A stretch of 64,000 bases of DNA from Progne subis subis (Eukaryota > Chordata > Aves > Passeriformes > Hirundinidae). This document shows, piece after piece, positions 1-11,409 of this stretch. Under the pieces are notes generated by a model. The model had not been told where the DNA came from. It saw only the letters and a program-made list of their open reading frames with translations, and did not search any database. Location of the stretch: positions 372,001 to 436,000 of the forward strand of contig JAKJHU010000168.1 in the NCBI GenBank assembly GCA_022316685.1. The letters are read 5' to 3'. Within the stretch, counting starts at the first letter, position 1; each line of letters starts with the position of its first letter. Both the position numbers and the translations under genes were made by a program.

Positions 1-1300
1 GGAACCTGTACCTGTGTTGCACAGGAGATCTGAGAGTGAAACCACTGACTGGCAAATCTGAGATGACAAATGTGCATGGCTGTGGGAGAAATCCCAGCTC
101 CCCTTTTACTTTTAGCAGAGTACTACCCAGATACTATGGCTTTGTGCAGACTTGGTTTACTAAATGGTCTCTGAAATCTTGAAGTAAAGGCAGCCTGTGT
201 TGGATTTTAGGCAGGTTGTGGGTAGAAGAAGCTGCTTTACAGTTAAGTGACCACAGGAGATGAGAGGTGGCTTTGGAATGGGTCTGTGTCCTGAGGTTGT
301 CCCAGCTCACTCCTTGCTGCCTACCAGCAAAGTCCCAGTGGGACCCCTGTGCTCTGCAGCAGCCTGGCCACATCAGCTCTCACCTTCCTCACCCGTGTTC
401 CATATCCAACAAGCATTAAGTGTCATTAATTGCTTTGATTCTTGCCCACAGCTGGGGATTTGATGGGGAATTGTGTTCCTTTCCATCTCTTGCTGTCAGT
501 CTGTGTGGAGCAGAAGGGAACTGGGAAGGGAAGAGGCTGCTATGGGGGTGACAGGGCTTCTCCCGTCATTGAGCTGGGCACCTGGGCAGTTACCCCAGTG
601 CAGAGGGCGTGGGTAAGTCATGGGGATGGAGTCAGTCTCCAGTTGTGTTCTCTGTCCCCAAATGCAGGTAGGTCCTCCTGTTTTATTATTTCCCTAAGCT
701 GTTTCACCTCACTTTTCCTTATGCTTGGTGCCTTAGGAAGCCTTTTTCTTCCTCTTCTGTATTTTTCAAGCAAGGGAAAGCTGCCCTGATGTCCCCAAAC
801 GGGGGCAGTGATTTTAGATCACATTGTAATTTCTGCAGGGGGTTTTTGCACAGATGGGCCTGTCCCTCTTGCACCCCCTGCTCACCAGGGATCTCCACAG
901 ATAGTGATGGCCTGCTCAGTGCTGCCTTCCCATCAGCTGGAGCTTCTCTGCCCTCACACTTTGCTCCTGGTGCTTGCTGATCTGTAGCTCTGCAGAATTT
1001 GTGGTGCCTGCTTCAGGCAGGATGTGTGTTTCTGCTGTTCAAGGAGAATAAGGTGTCTAAGCTTATTAAGGACAAAATCAGTTTATGTGAGAAGATTTCC
1101 CCTGTAGCTTTGGGGAGTGAGCTCTACTCGTGATCTGCAGACTGCCTGGTGGGAGAAACAGAGCTTGTCTGAGGGGGGTTTGACCCTGCAGGGATGGAGC
1201 CACATCCTCTGAGCCTGGCAGGGCTGAGGCAGGATGGGCACCACAGGAATGGTCCAGTGTGCATCTGGGACCTGAGCATTGGCCGGCTCAGGGAGACAGA
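1..1300. other. Single-copy DNA, no gene recognised
   Basis: No CR1 sequence, tandem repeat or recognisable exon is visible here. The short open frames on both strands have no domain-like composition, and no CpG cluster or TATA box stands out. Confidence 0.6.
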
Positions 1301-1766
1301 GCTATGGAATGGATTGGGTTGGATGGGACCTTAAAGATCATTCAGTCCCACCCCCTGCCATGGGCAGGGACACCTCCCACTATCCCAGGCTGCTCCAAGC
1401 CCTGCCCAGCCTGGCCTTGGACACTGCCAGGGATCCAGGGGCAGCCACAGCTGCTCTGGGCACCCTGTGCCAGGGCCTCAGCACCCTCCCAGGGAACAAT
1501 TCCTGCCCAATCTCCCACCCATCCCTGCCCTCTGGCAGTGGAAGCCATTCCCTGTGTCCTGTCCCTCCATCCCTTGTCCCCAGTCCCTCTGCAGCTCTCC
1601 TGGAGCCCCTTTAGGCCCTGCCAGGGGCTCTGAGCTCTCCCTGGAGCCTTCTCCTCTCCAGGTGAGCACCCCCAGCTCTCCCAGCCTGGCTCCAGAGCAG
1701 AGGGGCTCCAGTCTTCTGAGCATCTCCATCACTTCTGGACTCACACTAACAGGTCCCACACACAGG
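1301..1766 (-). mobile_element. CR1 LINE fragment, 5'-truncated
   Basis: The segment opens with the complement of the CR1 3' end (CTATGGAATGGATTGGGTTG) and runs through the blocks CCATGGGCAGGGACACC, GGATCCAGGGGCAGCCACAG and CTGGAGCCCCTTTAGG. The element is therefore transcribed leftward. It covers roughly the last 470 bp of CR1 and holds no intact coding sequence. It is very similar to the copies at 7371 and 11410, which lie in the same orientation. Confidence 0.9.
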
Positions 1767-2756
1767 TGCTGAAGGATCTGGCTGGAAAAGCTCTGGGACC
1801 AGAAGGCCTGATTCTCACTCTAAATTCTGCTTGCCTTTTTTTTTTTTTTTTTTTTTTTAATAAACTTGTCCTTTCTCTCACAATACACAAGGATTGTATG
1901 AAGTGCCTCCTGTGTGGTGGTCCCTGCAGAGGTTCAGTGTGTGCCCTGTGAGGAAGTGTGGTGGTGGTGATGGTGGTTTGCTTCGCTCATGTTGTCACGT
2001 CTTCCTTCAGTTATGGGATAAATATTAACGCCACAACCACCCACTAACTAGGCACTGCCTGCCATGGCTTATCATCCCAGCCCTGGGCTCTTGGAAAAAC
2101 TTTACAACACCCTTAAGTTTAAAACAAACACACGTGAAACCCAGTCCCTCTGGGTCTATTAGGGCTGACCAGCAAATGTGCATTTCATTACCCAAAATAT
2201 GCTGGTAGACCCAGCAGAGTGAGTGAGCCAAGGGGAAGTAGACCTGCAAAACACTTTGGATAAAATACAAAAAGTGTTTTTTATTTTTCCAGCCCTCCCC
2301 TTTCTCTTCTTGATTTCTCCTGCCATGAATTCCTGGGTAAAGACTTGCATTTCTGAGGGAAGCCCGGGCGCCAAGCTGGGAGACGGATTGCGCAGCCCGG
2401 GCCCAGGAATGGCAGGAGTGAACCCGTGGGCGGTCAGAGAACACAGTGTGTTTTATTTTTATTTATTTTTTCTTCTTAATGGTGTCAGTGCTTGGCTCTG
2501 CTCAGGTGCCTGGATGGGAGAGTTTCTTGGTGTTGTCCCTCCACGTGGTTCAGAGTTCTGTCAGGGTTCTGCAGTGGGAGCAGAGCTTTGCTGGACTGGG
2601 ATCCTGGGGGAACGGGGACAGGACAGGGTGTTCCTGCTCTGCCTGGGGGACTGGCACAGCAGGGACCTGCGTGGCTGGGAACCACAGAGCTTGGTTCTGT
2701 CTGGCTCATCCACCACCAGGAATTCTCTGCTGTCACCTCTGTAAGTGGGAGGGAAC
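1767..2756. other. Single-copy DNA with a T tract
   Basis: The span contains a run of 23 T at 1836-1858 followed by AATAAA, and an AT-rich stretch at about 2451-2478. No gene is recognised. The open frames across 2223-2770 overlap one another in several frames and look like chance. Confidence 0.55.
1836..1858. repeat. Poly-T homopolymer, 23 bp
   Basis: There is an uninterrupted T run 23 bases long. The AATAAA that follows on the plus strand is part of the same AT-rich stretch and is not supported as a polyadenylation signal. Confidence 0.9.
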
Positions 2757-3016
2757 AGTTTTAAACTAAAAGAGGAGAGATTTAGATGTGATACTGGGAA
2801 GAAATTCTTGGTTGTGAGGGCGGTGAGGCCGTGACACAGGGTGCCCAGAGGAGCTGTGGCTGCCCCTGTGGATCCCTGGCAGTGTCCAAGGCCAGGTTGG
2901 CTGGGGCTTGGAGCAACCTGGGATAGTGCTAGGTGTCTCTGCCGATGGCAGAAGGTTGGAGTGAGATGAGTTCTGGGGTCTTCCCCAACCCAAACCATTG
3001 TGGGATTCTGTGATTC
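2757..3016 (+). mobile_element. CR1 LINE fragment, 5'-truncated
   Basis: This sense-orientation CR1 tail begins near the TTTAAACTAAAAGAGG block and continues through ACAGGGTGCCCAGAGGAGC and GGGCTTGGAGCAACCTGGG. It ends in the canonical terminus GGGATTCTGTGATTC at 3002-3016. About 260 bp survive. There is no coding capacity. Confidence 0.9.
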
Positions 3017-3985
3017 GCATGTGATCAGCAGGTGTGGCTCCAAGGTTGGCCCCATCCAGGCAGAGTATCTGGGATGAGAACTGGTAACACCCAGCCCTCC
3101 ATTTATCCAGCCTGGTGCAAATTACAGCCATCAGGGCTCCCCTTTCATCCCTTCTTGGTGGGCTTGGCAGCAAAAGCGCCTGCCTTTTCCAATGGGATTT
3201 TGAAGGCGTTCATTACTTTGCAGTGTTGATGATATCTCCTGGTGCTTGGAAGGATTTTGTCATCCGAGCTGTGCTGCACAAGGATCCTGTGTTGGCCTGA
3301 TGTGCAGGGGAGGCCGAGGCCCAGCCCATTTCCATGGGCTTCGAAGAGCCACACAGCAAAAAGTGTCTAAAGAGTTATCTGCTTTTTTGGGGGGAAATAT
3401 TTTGCCTTGGAATGACTGGCTCGTTGTTCATGTGGAGCAATGATTTTTTATTCAGTAACGTCCACATATCCCACTGCTCTCCCTCCAAGAAAAACACAAC
3501 GAGCTGTGTCACCAGTTCCACCAGACTGGTCTCACGGAGCGGAGCCGGCTGGTGGCTCCACGCAGGGAGTGTTATTGCATGTGAGAAGGTGAGTCACCAG
3601 CGGGGCTTTGGGCAGCAGCAGCTCAGGGCATTTTCTCTGTCTGCTTTGGGACAATTTAACAGAGACATGTCAACTCTGGCCCGTTTTTCTAATGGAAAAA
3701 TAGGTGGGAAACCCATAGTTGATCAAATGAAAGAAAATTCCTCCATTCCCAGCAATGTGAAGAATGGTAGTGGCCACACTTGAGAGCTTTACCATCAGTT
3801 CTTTATTTTGGTGGTACTGGGAAAGGTGGAATTTGGTCACAATTGGGGAAAACCTGCAGGAGAGCACCTGGGGATGGCTTCAGGGGGAGGCAAAGCAAAA
3901 ACCACCCTCCAGGTGTGGAAACATCCTGGAGAGGTGCAAACAGCTGAGTATCCCATTCTCATCCCATCCCATGCCATGCCAATGG
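3017..3985. other. Single-copy DNA, no gene recognised
   Basis: The composition is mixed, with no repeat family I recognise. A 149-codon open frame (3334-3783) crosses the span, but it lacks any recognisable domain or exon boundary. Confidence 0.5.
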
Positions 3986-4102
3986 GAATCAGCTTGGATG
4001 GGGCTTGGAACAGCACGGTCTGTGGAAGGTGTCCCTGCCCACTGCAGGGCTTTGGAATGAGATGAGGTTTAAGTCCAAACCGATCTGGGGTACTGTGATT
4101 TT
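3986..4102 (+). mobile_element. CR1 LINE 3' fragment
   Basis: This short sense-strand CR1 tail contains GATGGGGCTTGGAACAGC, GGAAGGTGTCCCTGCCCA and a diverged terminus (GGGGTACTGTGATTTT). Divergence from the consensus blocks suggests an older insertion than the one at 1301. Confidence 0.8.
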
Positions 4103-5587
4103 GGCTTTGCCCTTTGCTCTGGAGGTGAAGGAGATGCTGAGCAGCACCAAGGCAGAACAGCCTGTCCTTGTGGTGAGACAGCTCAGGCCTTTGTCTTCCT
4201 CCACAGAGGATGAATCTCTGGGGAGAGAGACTGGTGTGTCAGGGCTCTGAGCCGGGATCTGTGCATCCTCACTGGGATGGGCTGTGGGAGAAGACCACCC
4301 TCTGGACCTCATCTTACAGTCCTGAAGGGCTGCTGTGAATGGTCCAGTCCAAACCCTGGGAGCTGTGCAGGAATCTTCAGTGCTATGTGTTTGGCTGGGT
4401 GAGCAGGATGTGTTTTATCGGCCTGCCGTGGGGGTTGCTGGGGTGGCTGAGCACTGGGACACTGAAGTTTCAGTGGGCTGCAAAGGGTCCCTGATTCAGC
4501 ACCGACTGCATTTGTTAAAATGAACTCATCTAATTCAGGATGCAGAATTCCTGACAAACTGCTTTTCAACATTTGCCTGCAGTGTGCAATAAGGTGGTGA
4601 TCTGCACACCTTAGCAGGTTTCTTTATTACAAATGAATTAATTTGACTCACAATTCACATTTCAGTATATACCTCAGTCTAAACCCTCCACACTTCCCAG
4701 CTCAGCAATGTGTGACGTGGTGCAGATGTCAGTGCTGACCCAGCTGTTGGGTTTGGTGGCCCCACGTGCTCCTGGTGGTGGCTTGTGCTGTCCCTGAGCA
4801 GCACCAGGAGCTTTGCCATGGCAGCAAGAGGTGCTGTGCTTTTCCTTTTGCTTTTAGAATTTTAGGGTTTCTAGTTTAGAAATGTTAAGAAGCAGAATTT
4901 GTAGTTATTTTTTTCTGGTCTGTGGAGTGGCTGTGCCAAAGTGTATTGAGTGGAAATGGGAGAAAGAATGGAGATGAGATACTTTCCTGAGTTAATGGAG
5001 ATGGAGGGCAGAACCCAGGGGTGGAGGATGTGCTTTGCCTTACTCTGGAGTGGAGCAGAGGAGCTTTGTAGTGGTGGGACTGGGGAAGGAGAATAAGTGC
5101 AAGGGCCACTGGGGCTCTGTGGGGTCCCCAGCGGGGGCTGTGGGTGCTGGGGCTGCAGCCTCAGCTCTGGGAGCAGTGTTGGTGGGGGACAGTTTCTGAA
5201 TGACTTGTTCTGCAGGGAGGAAGAGGTTCTGGAAGCCCCAGCTGGCTGGTGAAAGTCCTTGCCTTGGCTTTGGATTTTTTCTGTGCTTGTTTCTTCCCTT
5301 GCTGTCTTCACTCCACTTGTGCTGAGACCAATCTTCTCCGTGCTGGCAGAGCCTCCTGATCGTGTTCCCAACGTCCAGCTTTCCTGTGGCCTTTTACCTT
5401 TTCCTGCACTGGGAGAAAGGGAAGAGTTTAACCCCCCAGCCCAGTCTGTGTAATAGATGGTCCTTTCTTCTTGCTCTCTCTTTGCACATCCTTCAGACCT
5501 TAAATGGGCACCTCACCTCTGCCAGCCCCTTTTGGCGTGCTGGGCTGATCTCCATGCTGGGAGGAAGATGCCTGTGTTGGGGGCAAT
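4103..5587. other. Single-copy DNA, no gene recognised
   Basis: An AT-rich patch lies at about 4560-4690 and the rest is GC-rich. The 166-codon minus-strand open frame (4871-5371) has no recognisable domain. Confidence 0.5.
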
Positions 5588-5690
5588 CCCAGGATGATTT
5601 GGGTTGGAAGGGACCTTAAAGCCCATCCTGTTCCACACCCTGCCATGGGCAGGGGCACCTTCCACTAGACCAGATTGCTCCAAAGCCTTA
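5588..5690 (-). mobile_element. CR1 LINE 3' fragment
   Basis: Antisense CR1 3' sequence starts at AGGATGATTTGGGTTGG and continues through GGACCTTAAAGCCCATC and CCTTCCACTAGACCAGATTG. About 100 bp of the 3' tail remain. Confidence 0.88.
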
Positions 5691-6418
5691 CACTGGAAAG
5701 GCTTCCCCAGTGCTGGAAGAACATCACTGCAAAGGGCTGGGCTTGCTGAGGGCCAGAGATGCTGCCCTGTGTGACCCAGAGGGCTCAGCAGCACAGCTGT
5801 GGGGCTCGTGTGCCTCCTGGGCTCATGGGTTGGCAATCCTGCCCCTGTCCATGGAAGCAGGTCAGAGACTTGGAATTGATTTTTGGAAGCTGGATCCTCC
5901 TTTGAGGAGAATACAGCAGCAGAGATCTTGATGGCTTCAGTACATGTTTGTTGGAGAAACACACAGGCTGTCGTCCCACCAAATTTTAGCTTTTTTCTCT
6001 AAGAAACAAAGTGCCCTACAATAGAGCCTTCCCAAATCTCCTGGGATCAGGAACCTGGGTTTCCTCTTATAAAAGCAGAAGTGATGTAGTTCTTCATGGG
6101 CAGAACCACAAAATCTGTCCCTGCACAGGGTGGTGTCTGGGAAATTTCTTCCTGGGTCTCTCTTCCCAGTGCTGCTGCTTTTCATGTTTTAACCTGGCTG
6201 CATCTTCTGCCACCATCTGCTCTTCCCTGCTCTGTGTGGAGAGAATGGACCTGTAGGTGCAACCACAGCAAGGGAAGGTGGAGGTGCTGTGGCCTGACCT
6301 GGTTTTTGGGGTTTTCCCAAAGCAAGTAATCCTGTGTGGTGGGTAGTGGGTGCCCTGTTACAGTTGCCCAAGCTGGGGCAGGATAAAAGAGAGAATTCTT
6401 CAGGTTTTTGTTGTTGTT

Positions 6419-6469
<51 letters not shown>

Positions 6470-7370
6470 CCCAAGGCATAGCTGTGGCAAAGCCCAGCCT
6501 GAAGCCTCTGTCCCCACTCTGAGCTGCCCAGATGTTGTCATTCCTTGTGGGGGAACATGAGCTCAGTATCTCACCCGAGGCCACATGCACAGAGAGTCCA
6601 GACTGAAGGTCTCCAGGTGCTCAAGATCCAAGTTTACTCAGCAGCCTGTGCTGCCCGAGGGTGGTTCCCTGTGTGAGCCCAGAGTGGGTTTAGTTAAACA
6701 TCCTCCCGTAGGAGCTGCCTATGTGGCTGCTCCTGTGAGCCAGGAGTGTCTGAGCAGGGTGGCTGTGTCTCCAGGGGTGTGTTACCCTGCAGAAATAGTT
6801 TCCTATAAATAAACAGAGAAAGGGGTTGCTGCTATGGGATGTCCCTGCACACAGGCTCTGGTGCATCTGCAAACTCTGGGGAGTAAACAACCTCACTGAC
6901 AGGAGCAGGGCAAAGTGGCCTGTCTGGGGAGGGGTCTTTGGAGGGAGGATGGGATGCTGGAGCAGGTGGATTCCTCCAGAGACCTCCAGGAGCTATTGAG
7001 CCTCCCTCCTCTCCCTAGGGTGGATGGAGGGTTCATCCATGGTAGGGCTGGGCTCCAGTGGTGGCCCTGCCTCTGGTAACACCATGGTTCAGACAGAGCC
7101 AAAAAGGGAGAAGGGATTTTGGTGTCCTGCTTGGCTGGTAAGGAGCTGGTTTGTTGGGAGCTGCTCCTGCTCTCACTGCCCCTCGCAGGGGATGTGGCCA
7201 TGACTCAAAGCAGCGTCAGGGCTGGGGGAGCCCGAGTCTGGAGGTGCCAGGGGACAGGGAAAGCTCTGCTCCCAGCTGTGGCCATGACTCTTGGATCAGG
7301 AGAGACACAGCTCACAGTGCCCAAAGGGAAACCTGCTTGGGCTTTGAGAAGCACAGGTGAATTTGAAGAG
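5691..7370. other. Single-copy DNA with a long T tract
   Basis: The notable feature is the 49-base T run at 6421-6469. A TATAAATA-like string at 6804 has no CpG or other promoter context. No gene is recognised. Confidence 0.5.
6421..6469. repeat. Poly-T homopolymer, 49 bp
   Basis: There are 49 consecutive T, preceded by a GTTGTTGTTGG stretch. No LINE or SINE body is attached on either side, so it does not look like the A-tail of a retrotransposon; CR1 elements have no poly-A tail. Runs this long slip readily, so the exact length is uncertain. Confidence 0.9.
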
Positions 7371-7892
7371 ATCATGGAATCATGGAATGGTTCAGTTTGG
7401 AAAAGACCTTAAAGACCATCTTGTTTCACCATCTGCCATGTCCAGGGACACCTTCCACTATCCCAGGCTGCTCCAAGCCCTGCCCAGCCTGGCCTTGGAT
7501 ACTTCCAGGGATCCAGGGGCAGCCACAGCTGCTCTGGGCACCCTGTGCCAGGGCCTGCCCACCCTCCCAGGGAACAATTCCTGCCCAATCTCCCATCCAG
7601 CCCTGCCCTCTGGCAGTGGGAGCCATTCCCTGTGTCCTGTCCCTCCATCCCTTGTTCCCAGCCCCTCTGCAGCTCTCCTGGAGCCCCTTTAGGCCCTGGC
7701 AGAGGCTCTGAGCTCTCCCTGGAGCCTTCTCCTCTCCAGGTGAGCACCCCCAGCTCTCCCAGCCTGGCTGCAGAGCAGAGGGGCTCCAGCCCTTGGGGCA
7801 GCTCCGTGGCCTCCTCTGGACTCTGTCCAGCAGCTCCACATCCCTTCAATGCTGGGATCCCCAGAGCTGGAGGCAGTTCTGCAGGCTCCAGA
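7371..7892 (-). mobile_element. CR1 LINE fragment, long 5'-truncated copy
   Basis: Antisense CR1 runs from GATCATGGAATCATGG through the full set of 3' blocks to CCCAGAGCTGGAGGCAG. At about 520 bp it is one of the longest copies here and reaches further 5' than most. It sits head to head with the plus-strand CR1 that begins about 20 bp downstream, so a transcript across both could fold into a hairpin. Open frames of 100-170 codons inside it are repeat sequence, not genes. Confidence 0.92.
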
Positions 7893-7913
7893 TATGGAGA
7901 TATGGGCAGATAA

Positions 7914-8184
7914 CAACAGGACAAGGGAGAATGGTTTTAAATTGCCAGAGGACAGGGATAGATGTGATGCACGGAAGAAATCCTTCCCTGGGAGGGTGGG
8001 CAGGCCCTGGCACAGGGTGCCCAGAGAAGCTGTGGCTGCCCCTGGATCCCTGGCAGTGTCCAGGCCAGACTGGATGTGGCTTGGAGCAGTCTGGGATAGT
8101 GGAAGGTGTCTCTGCCCATGGCAGGTGGTGGAGTGAGATGAGGTTTTAAGGTTTTTTCCAAGCCACACCATTCCGTGATTCTGT
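7914..8184 (+). mobile_element. CR1 LINE fragment, 5'-truncated
   Basis: This sense CR1 tail begins at ACAACAGGACAAGGGAG. It contains GGTGCCCAGAGAAGCTGTGG and ends with the terminus CCATTCCGTGATTCTGTC. It keeps its own 3' end, so it is a second insertion rather than an inverted half of the neighbouring minus-strand copy. Confidence 0.92.
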
Positions 8185-10689
8185 CTCAGGTGTTGGGAGC
8201 TGGCAACTCAAAAGTGCCCCATTCGCTCCAGCTGGTTCAGTCCCTGCTCTGTGAGCAGAGCTGTCACAGCAGCCCAGCCCCTCTGCTGGCACAGGGACAC
8301 AGCTGGGCCCTCTCTCAGCTCCAAACTCTGCAGTCCTTTATTCTCCTTTGCCACTTGTGTGCCTGTACACTGGGGAGCACTCTTGCCTCTCCCTGCAATC
8401 CCACGCGGGATGCTCAGAGCACGTGCAGCTCACGCCGGAGGCACAGGGACACTTTCTCATCAGTGGTGCAGCTTTTCTCCTGCCCTTCACCAACTTGGTT
8501 AGAAGCAATTTTGTGGACAAGCCACAATTTCAGTTTGTACTTTGGTTGTCAGTGGCTCTGTGGGCTGGAATTGCTCCATTAAATGCTTTTCCCTGGCTGA
8601 CTGTGTGTGTTTTAGGGCAGAGGGAAGAGCTGATGCTCAGGTGTGCTGGGAGCTGTGGACCTGTGTGCTCACAGGGATGTTGAAGATCCCTTACCCAGAG
8701 CAACTGCTCGATTTCAAGACTCCATGTGCTCAGTGGGAACAAGAGAAGACACACTTTGATCATCCTGCTTTTTCCTTCCCCTTTCTCAAGAGAGATTGGA
8801 AGGAAGAGAAGGTTAGATGACTACAAGTATGCTCAAGTGCTTGTGGAGCAAGAATGCCCCTTTGGAAGAGCTGACACAGATTCATTTTCTCTGCTGGAGC
8901 TGCAGATCTTGGCAGTGCTCAGGTGCCTTGACACAGCAGAGCTCTCCCTGCTTTTCACACTGCCCCTTCCTGAGCTGCCCCAGGACCCTGTTTCAGAGGT
9001 GACCGTCTTCATCCCAAAACAAGGGATAGTATGAGCTGGATTTTGGCCTGGCAGTGCCCCCCTGGCAAAAGGGGCTGGGCTACATTCACCAGGCTGCTCC
9101 CAGCCCAGAGGATGTTCCAGGCTGGTTTTCCTTTCATGGCTCTGCTCACCTTTCTGCCACAGTGAAGGGAGAAATGCTAAATTACAGCTGTCCGTGGGTT
9201 GTGCTGATTGGTTTGGCTCAGCAGAGGAGCGTTTCTTGAGCTGGCACTGCTTTGGCCCAGGGGACAGTGACCTGTCCTGCTCTGTGCCTGCATGGGTATG
9301 TGGCAGCTGCTTGACCCTGGTTCGGGTGAAGGCACAGGATCAAAGGGCTCTGACCTGCTGGCAGTGAGCTGGGATGAAAGCAGTGTGCCAGAGCTGCCAC
9401 CTGAGGCTGCGGGTATCTGGCACCAAAAATGTTCCCTTGGAGCACCAAGAGTAGGGCAGGTTGCTCTTTTTCTCTTTGCGTTTCTTCTAAGCACATGCCA
9501 GGGATGTGGACTTGCAGAGTCCTGGACAGTGGGGAGAAGGGGGTGGGGTGTTTTTCCCTTTGCCAGTGCCATTGGTGGCAGAAGGGCCACATCCTGTGCC
9601 CAGCTGCTGGTGCCAGCAGTGTGGGGAGGAGCCGTGTGGTTTGTGCTGCTCTGGGTGGGATACAGGAGATGTGAGGCTCTCTGTTCCTGGAGTTTTCCAA
9701 ATACCATTCAGCTTTCTGGGCTGTTCTGGGAGAGGAGAAACTTCCCCAGTACCAGCACAGTCAGCTTGGGTGCTTGCAGAGGGATGGGAGAGGAGGGGTC
9801 TCCTTGGGAGAGGTGTCCTTGGCAAGGCCTCGGCTCTCCTGGGCTCCCCAAGCTCCGCAGCCCTTTCTCTTCCCAACTCATCCACTGATTGCTGCATTTG
9901 AATCTCCCTGTTATTCAACCCCTCCTTTTTGGGGCACACCCAGTGACAGGGGTCCTTGACAGGGGCTGGGGGCAGAGGGATTCCGTGGGGCTCCGTGAAA
10001 GCTGAGTGTGGATGTGTGGGACACAAAACACGCTGCAAGCCCCGAGAGCTCCAGCTGTGATGTTCAGAGCTGTCATAAGCTGATCAAAACCAGATTATCT
10101 GCATCCATTGGAGATATTAAAGGGTCCATCTCACTTCTTGGGACTTTATTGTGACTGCCACGTCCTTGTCTGGTCCGGGAGGAGGAAACTCTGAGCTGAG
10201 GGGAGCCAGGAGTGGGAATGAGAGCCGTGGGGAAAAGCGCTGGTGGTCCCACTCCGAGGTGTTCCTGGTGGCCCAGGGGGGCAGCACGGTGTTAAATGTC
10301 ATTTTAATGGGGACAGCAGCCCCCTAAATGGAGCAAAATGCAACATGAGATGGAACAAAGCTGTGTTAATGGTGGAAAATGTCCATGGCTTTTAAAAACG
10401 AATATTGCTGCGGGACTCGGGCTGCGTGTCACAGGAGACCCGGAAAGGTTGGCCCTTGGCTTGGCCCTTGAAAATGGGAGAAAAAGCCCTGGCTGCTGGA
10501 ATGTCTCTGTTGAATTTAGGGTGTTGGGACAGAGGGGGGAGGGAGAGTCACACAGGATAGGATTTGCTAAAAGGATACCCTACCCTTGGATCAGCAACGA
10601 TGGAGAAAAGGGAGCAGGGAGAGGGGGGGGAGAATCTTTCTATCACCACAGTTGTGGGGGGTAAAGGGAAAGCCAAACCTTCCCCCTCT

Positions 10690-10975
10690 TTTAGAGTACC
10701 CCATCCCAAGGATTTAAACTGTCTTTAAAAGGAGAATAAAAAATAATGAGGACATGGATAGATGGTTTCTTTTTATCTCTACAACTGAAGAGATAAATGT
10801 GACATTAATTATGTGACACAGCTTTGAAAATCATTATGTATCTCTGCTTTTTTTAAAAGGGGGTTTCAGATTTCTGTCTGGGACTAATAAAGAAGGACAA
10901 TTTGAAAAAAAAAGCAACCAACTTTAAAGATGATCTGTAGGGAGAGTTGATTGTCTTAATTTTCCCTTCTGTAGA
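10690..10975. promoter_or_regulatory. AT-rich candidate conserved non-coding element
   Basis: Base composition switches abruptly from GC-rich to AT-rich for about 285 bp. Visible motifs include GATA-type sites (AGAGATAAATG, TTTTATCTC), a homeodomain core in ACATTAATTATGTGAC and TTTAAA-containing strings. No open frame of note crosses it. Composition plus motif clustering suggests a regulatory element. Conservation was not tested. Confidence 0.3.
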
Positions 10976-11093
10976 TGAAGCTTGTTCAGCTCTCCCGTCT
11001 CTTGTGTGGAGGGAGTGCGGGTGTGCAGGAGCTGCTGAGGGAGGGAGGACCAGGAGGGTGGCCTGGCAAGTTTAATAGCACAAACTGTGCTTT

Positions 11094-11128
11094 GGGATGG
11101 GGGGGTGAGATGGGACCATGGGAGGGGG
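11094..11128 (+). other. G-quadruplex motif
   Basis: Five plus-strand G-runs of 3, 7, 3, 3 and 5 G are separated by loops of 2, 6, 5 and 1 bases. This satisfies the usual G3+N1-7 rule for an intramolecular quadruplex. No gene start is recognised nearby. Confidence 0.6.
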
Positions 11129-11409
11129 AGGCACTGAGCTCTGCACCCTCTGCCCCCAGGAGAGAGGAAATGGCAGCACTGAGTCAGCAGTTTGTAATGT
11201 TCTGTGAGGTCTGCAGGCAGCTGCTTCCTGAGCTGGGCCGGGATAGGGCAGGGAAACCATCAGGTGGCTGAGCTTTGTGATGGTATTTAGAGTGGTGCTT
11301 GTAGGGCACTACAGGCATTTAGGTTGGAGAAACCCTTTAAGATCAAGTCCAGGCATAAACACAGGACTGCAAGGCCACCACTAAGCCATGTCCCCAAGTG
11401 CCACCTTGT

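Larger units (their letters stand above)
8185..11409. other. Single-copy DNA, no gene recognised
   Basis: The span is mostly GC-rich with overlapping chance open frames, up to 198 codons at 9292-9888. It includes an AT-rich candidate regulatory block (10690-10975) and a quadruplex-forming motif (11094-11128), listed separately. Confidence 0.5.

Noticed and set aside
1858..1864. AATAAA after a T run as a polyadenylation signal
   Set aside because: It forms part of a simple AT-rich stretch, with no upstream exon and no GT-rich downstream element.
6800..6812. CTATAAATAAAC as a TATA box
   Set aside because: No CpG, initiator or exon is visible around it. The match is likely chance in a locally AT-rich string.
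7409..7924. 171-codon minus-strand open frame
   Set aside because: It is the sense-strand 3' region of a CR1 element, downstream of the CR1 reverse-transcriptase frame, and is not translated in the family.
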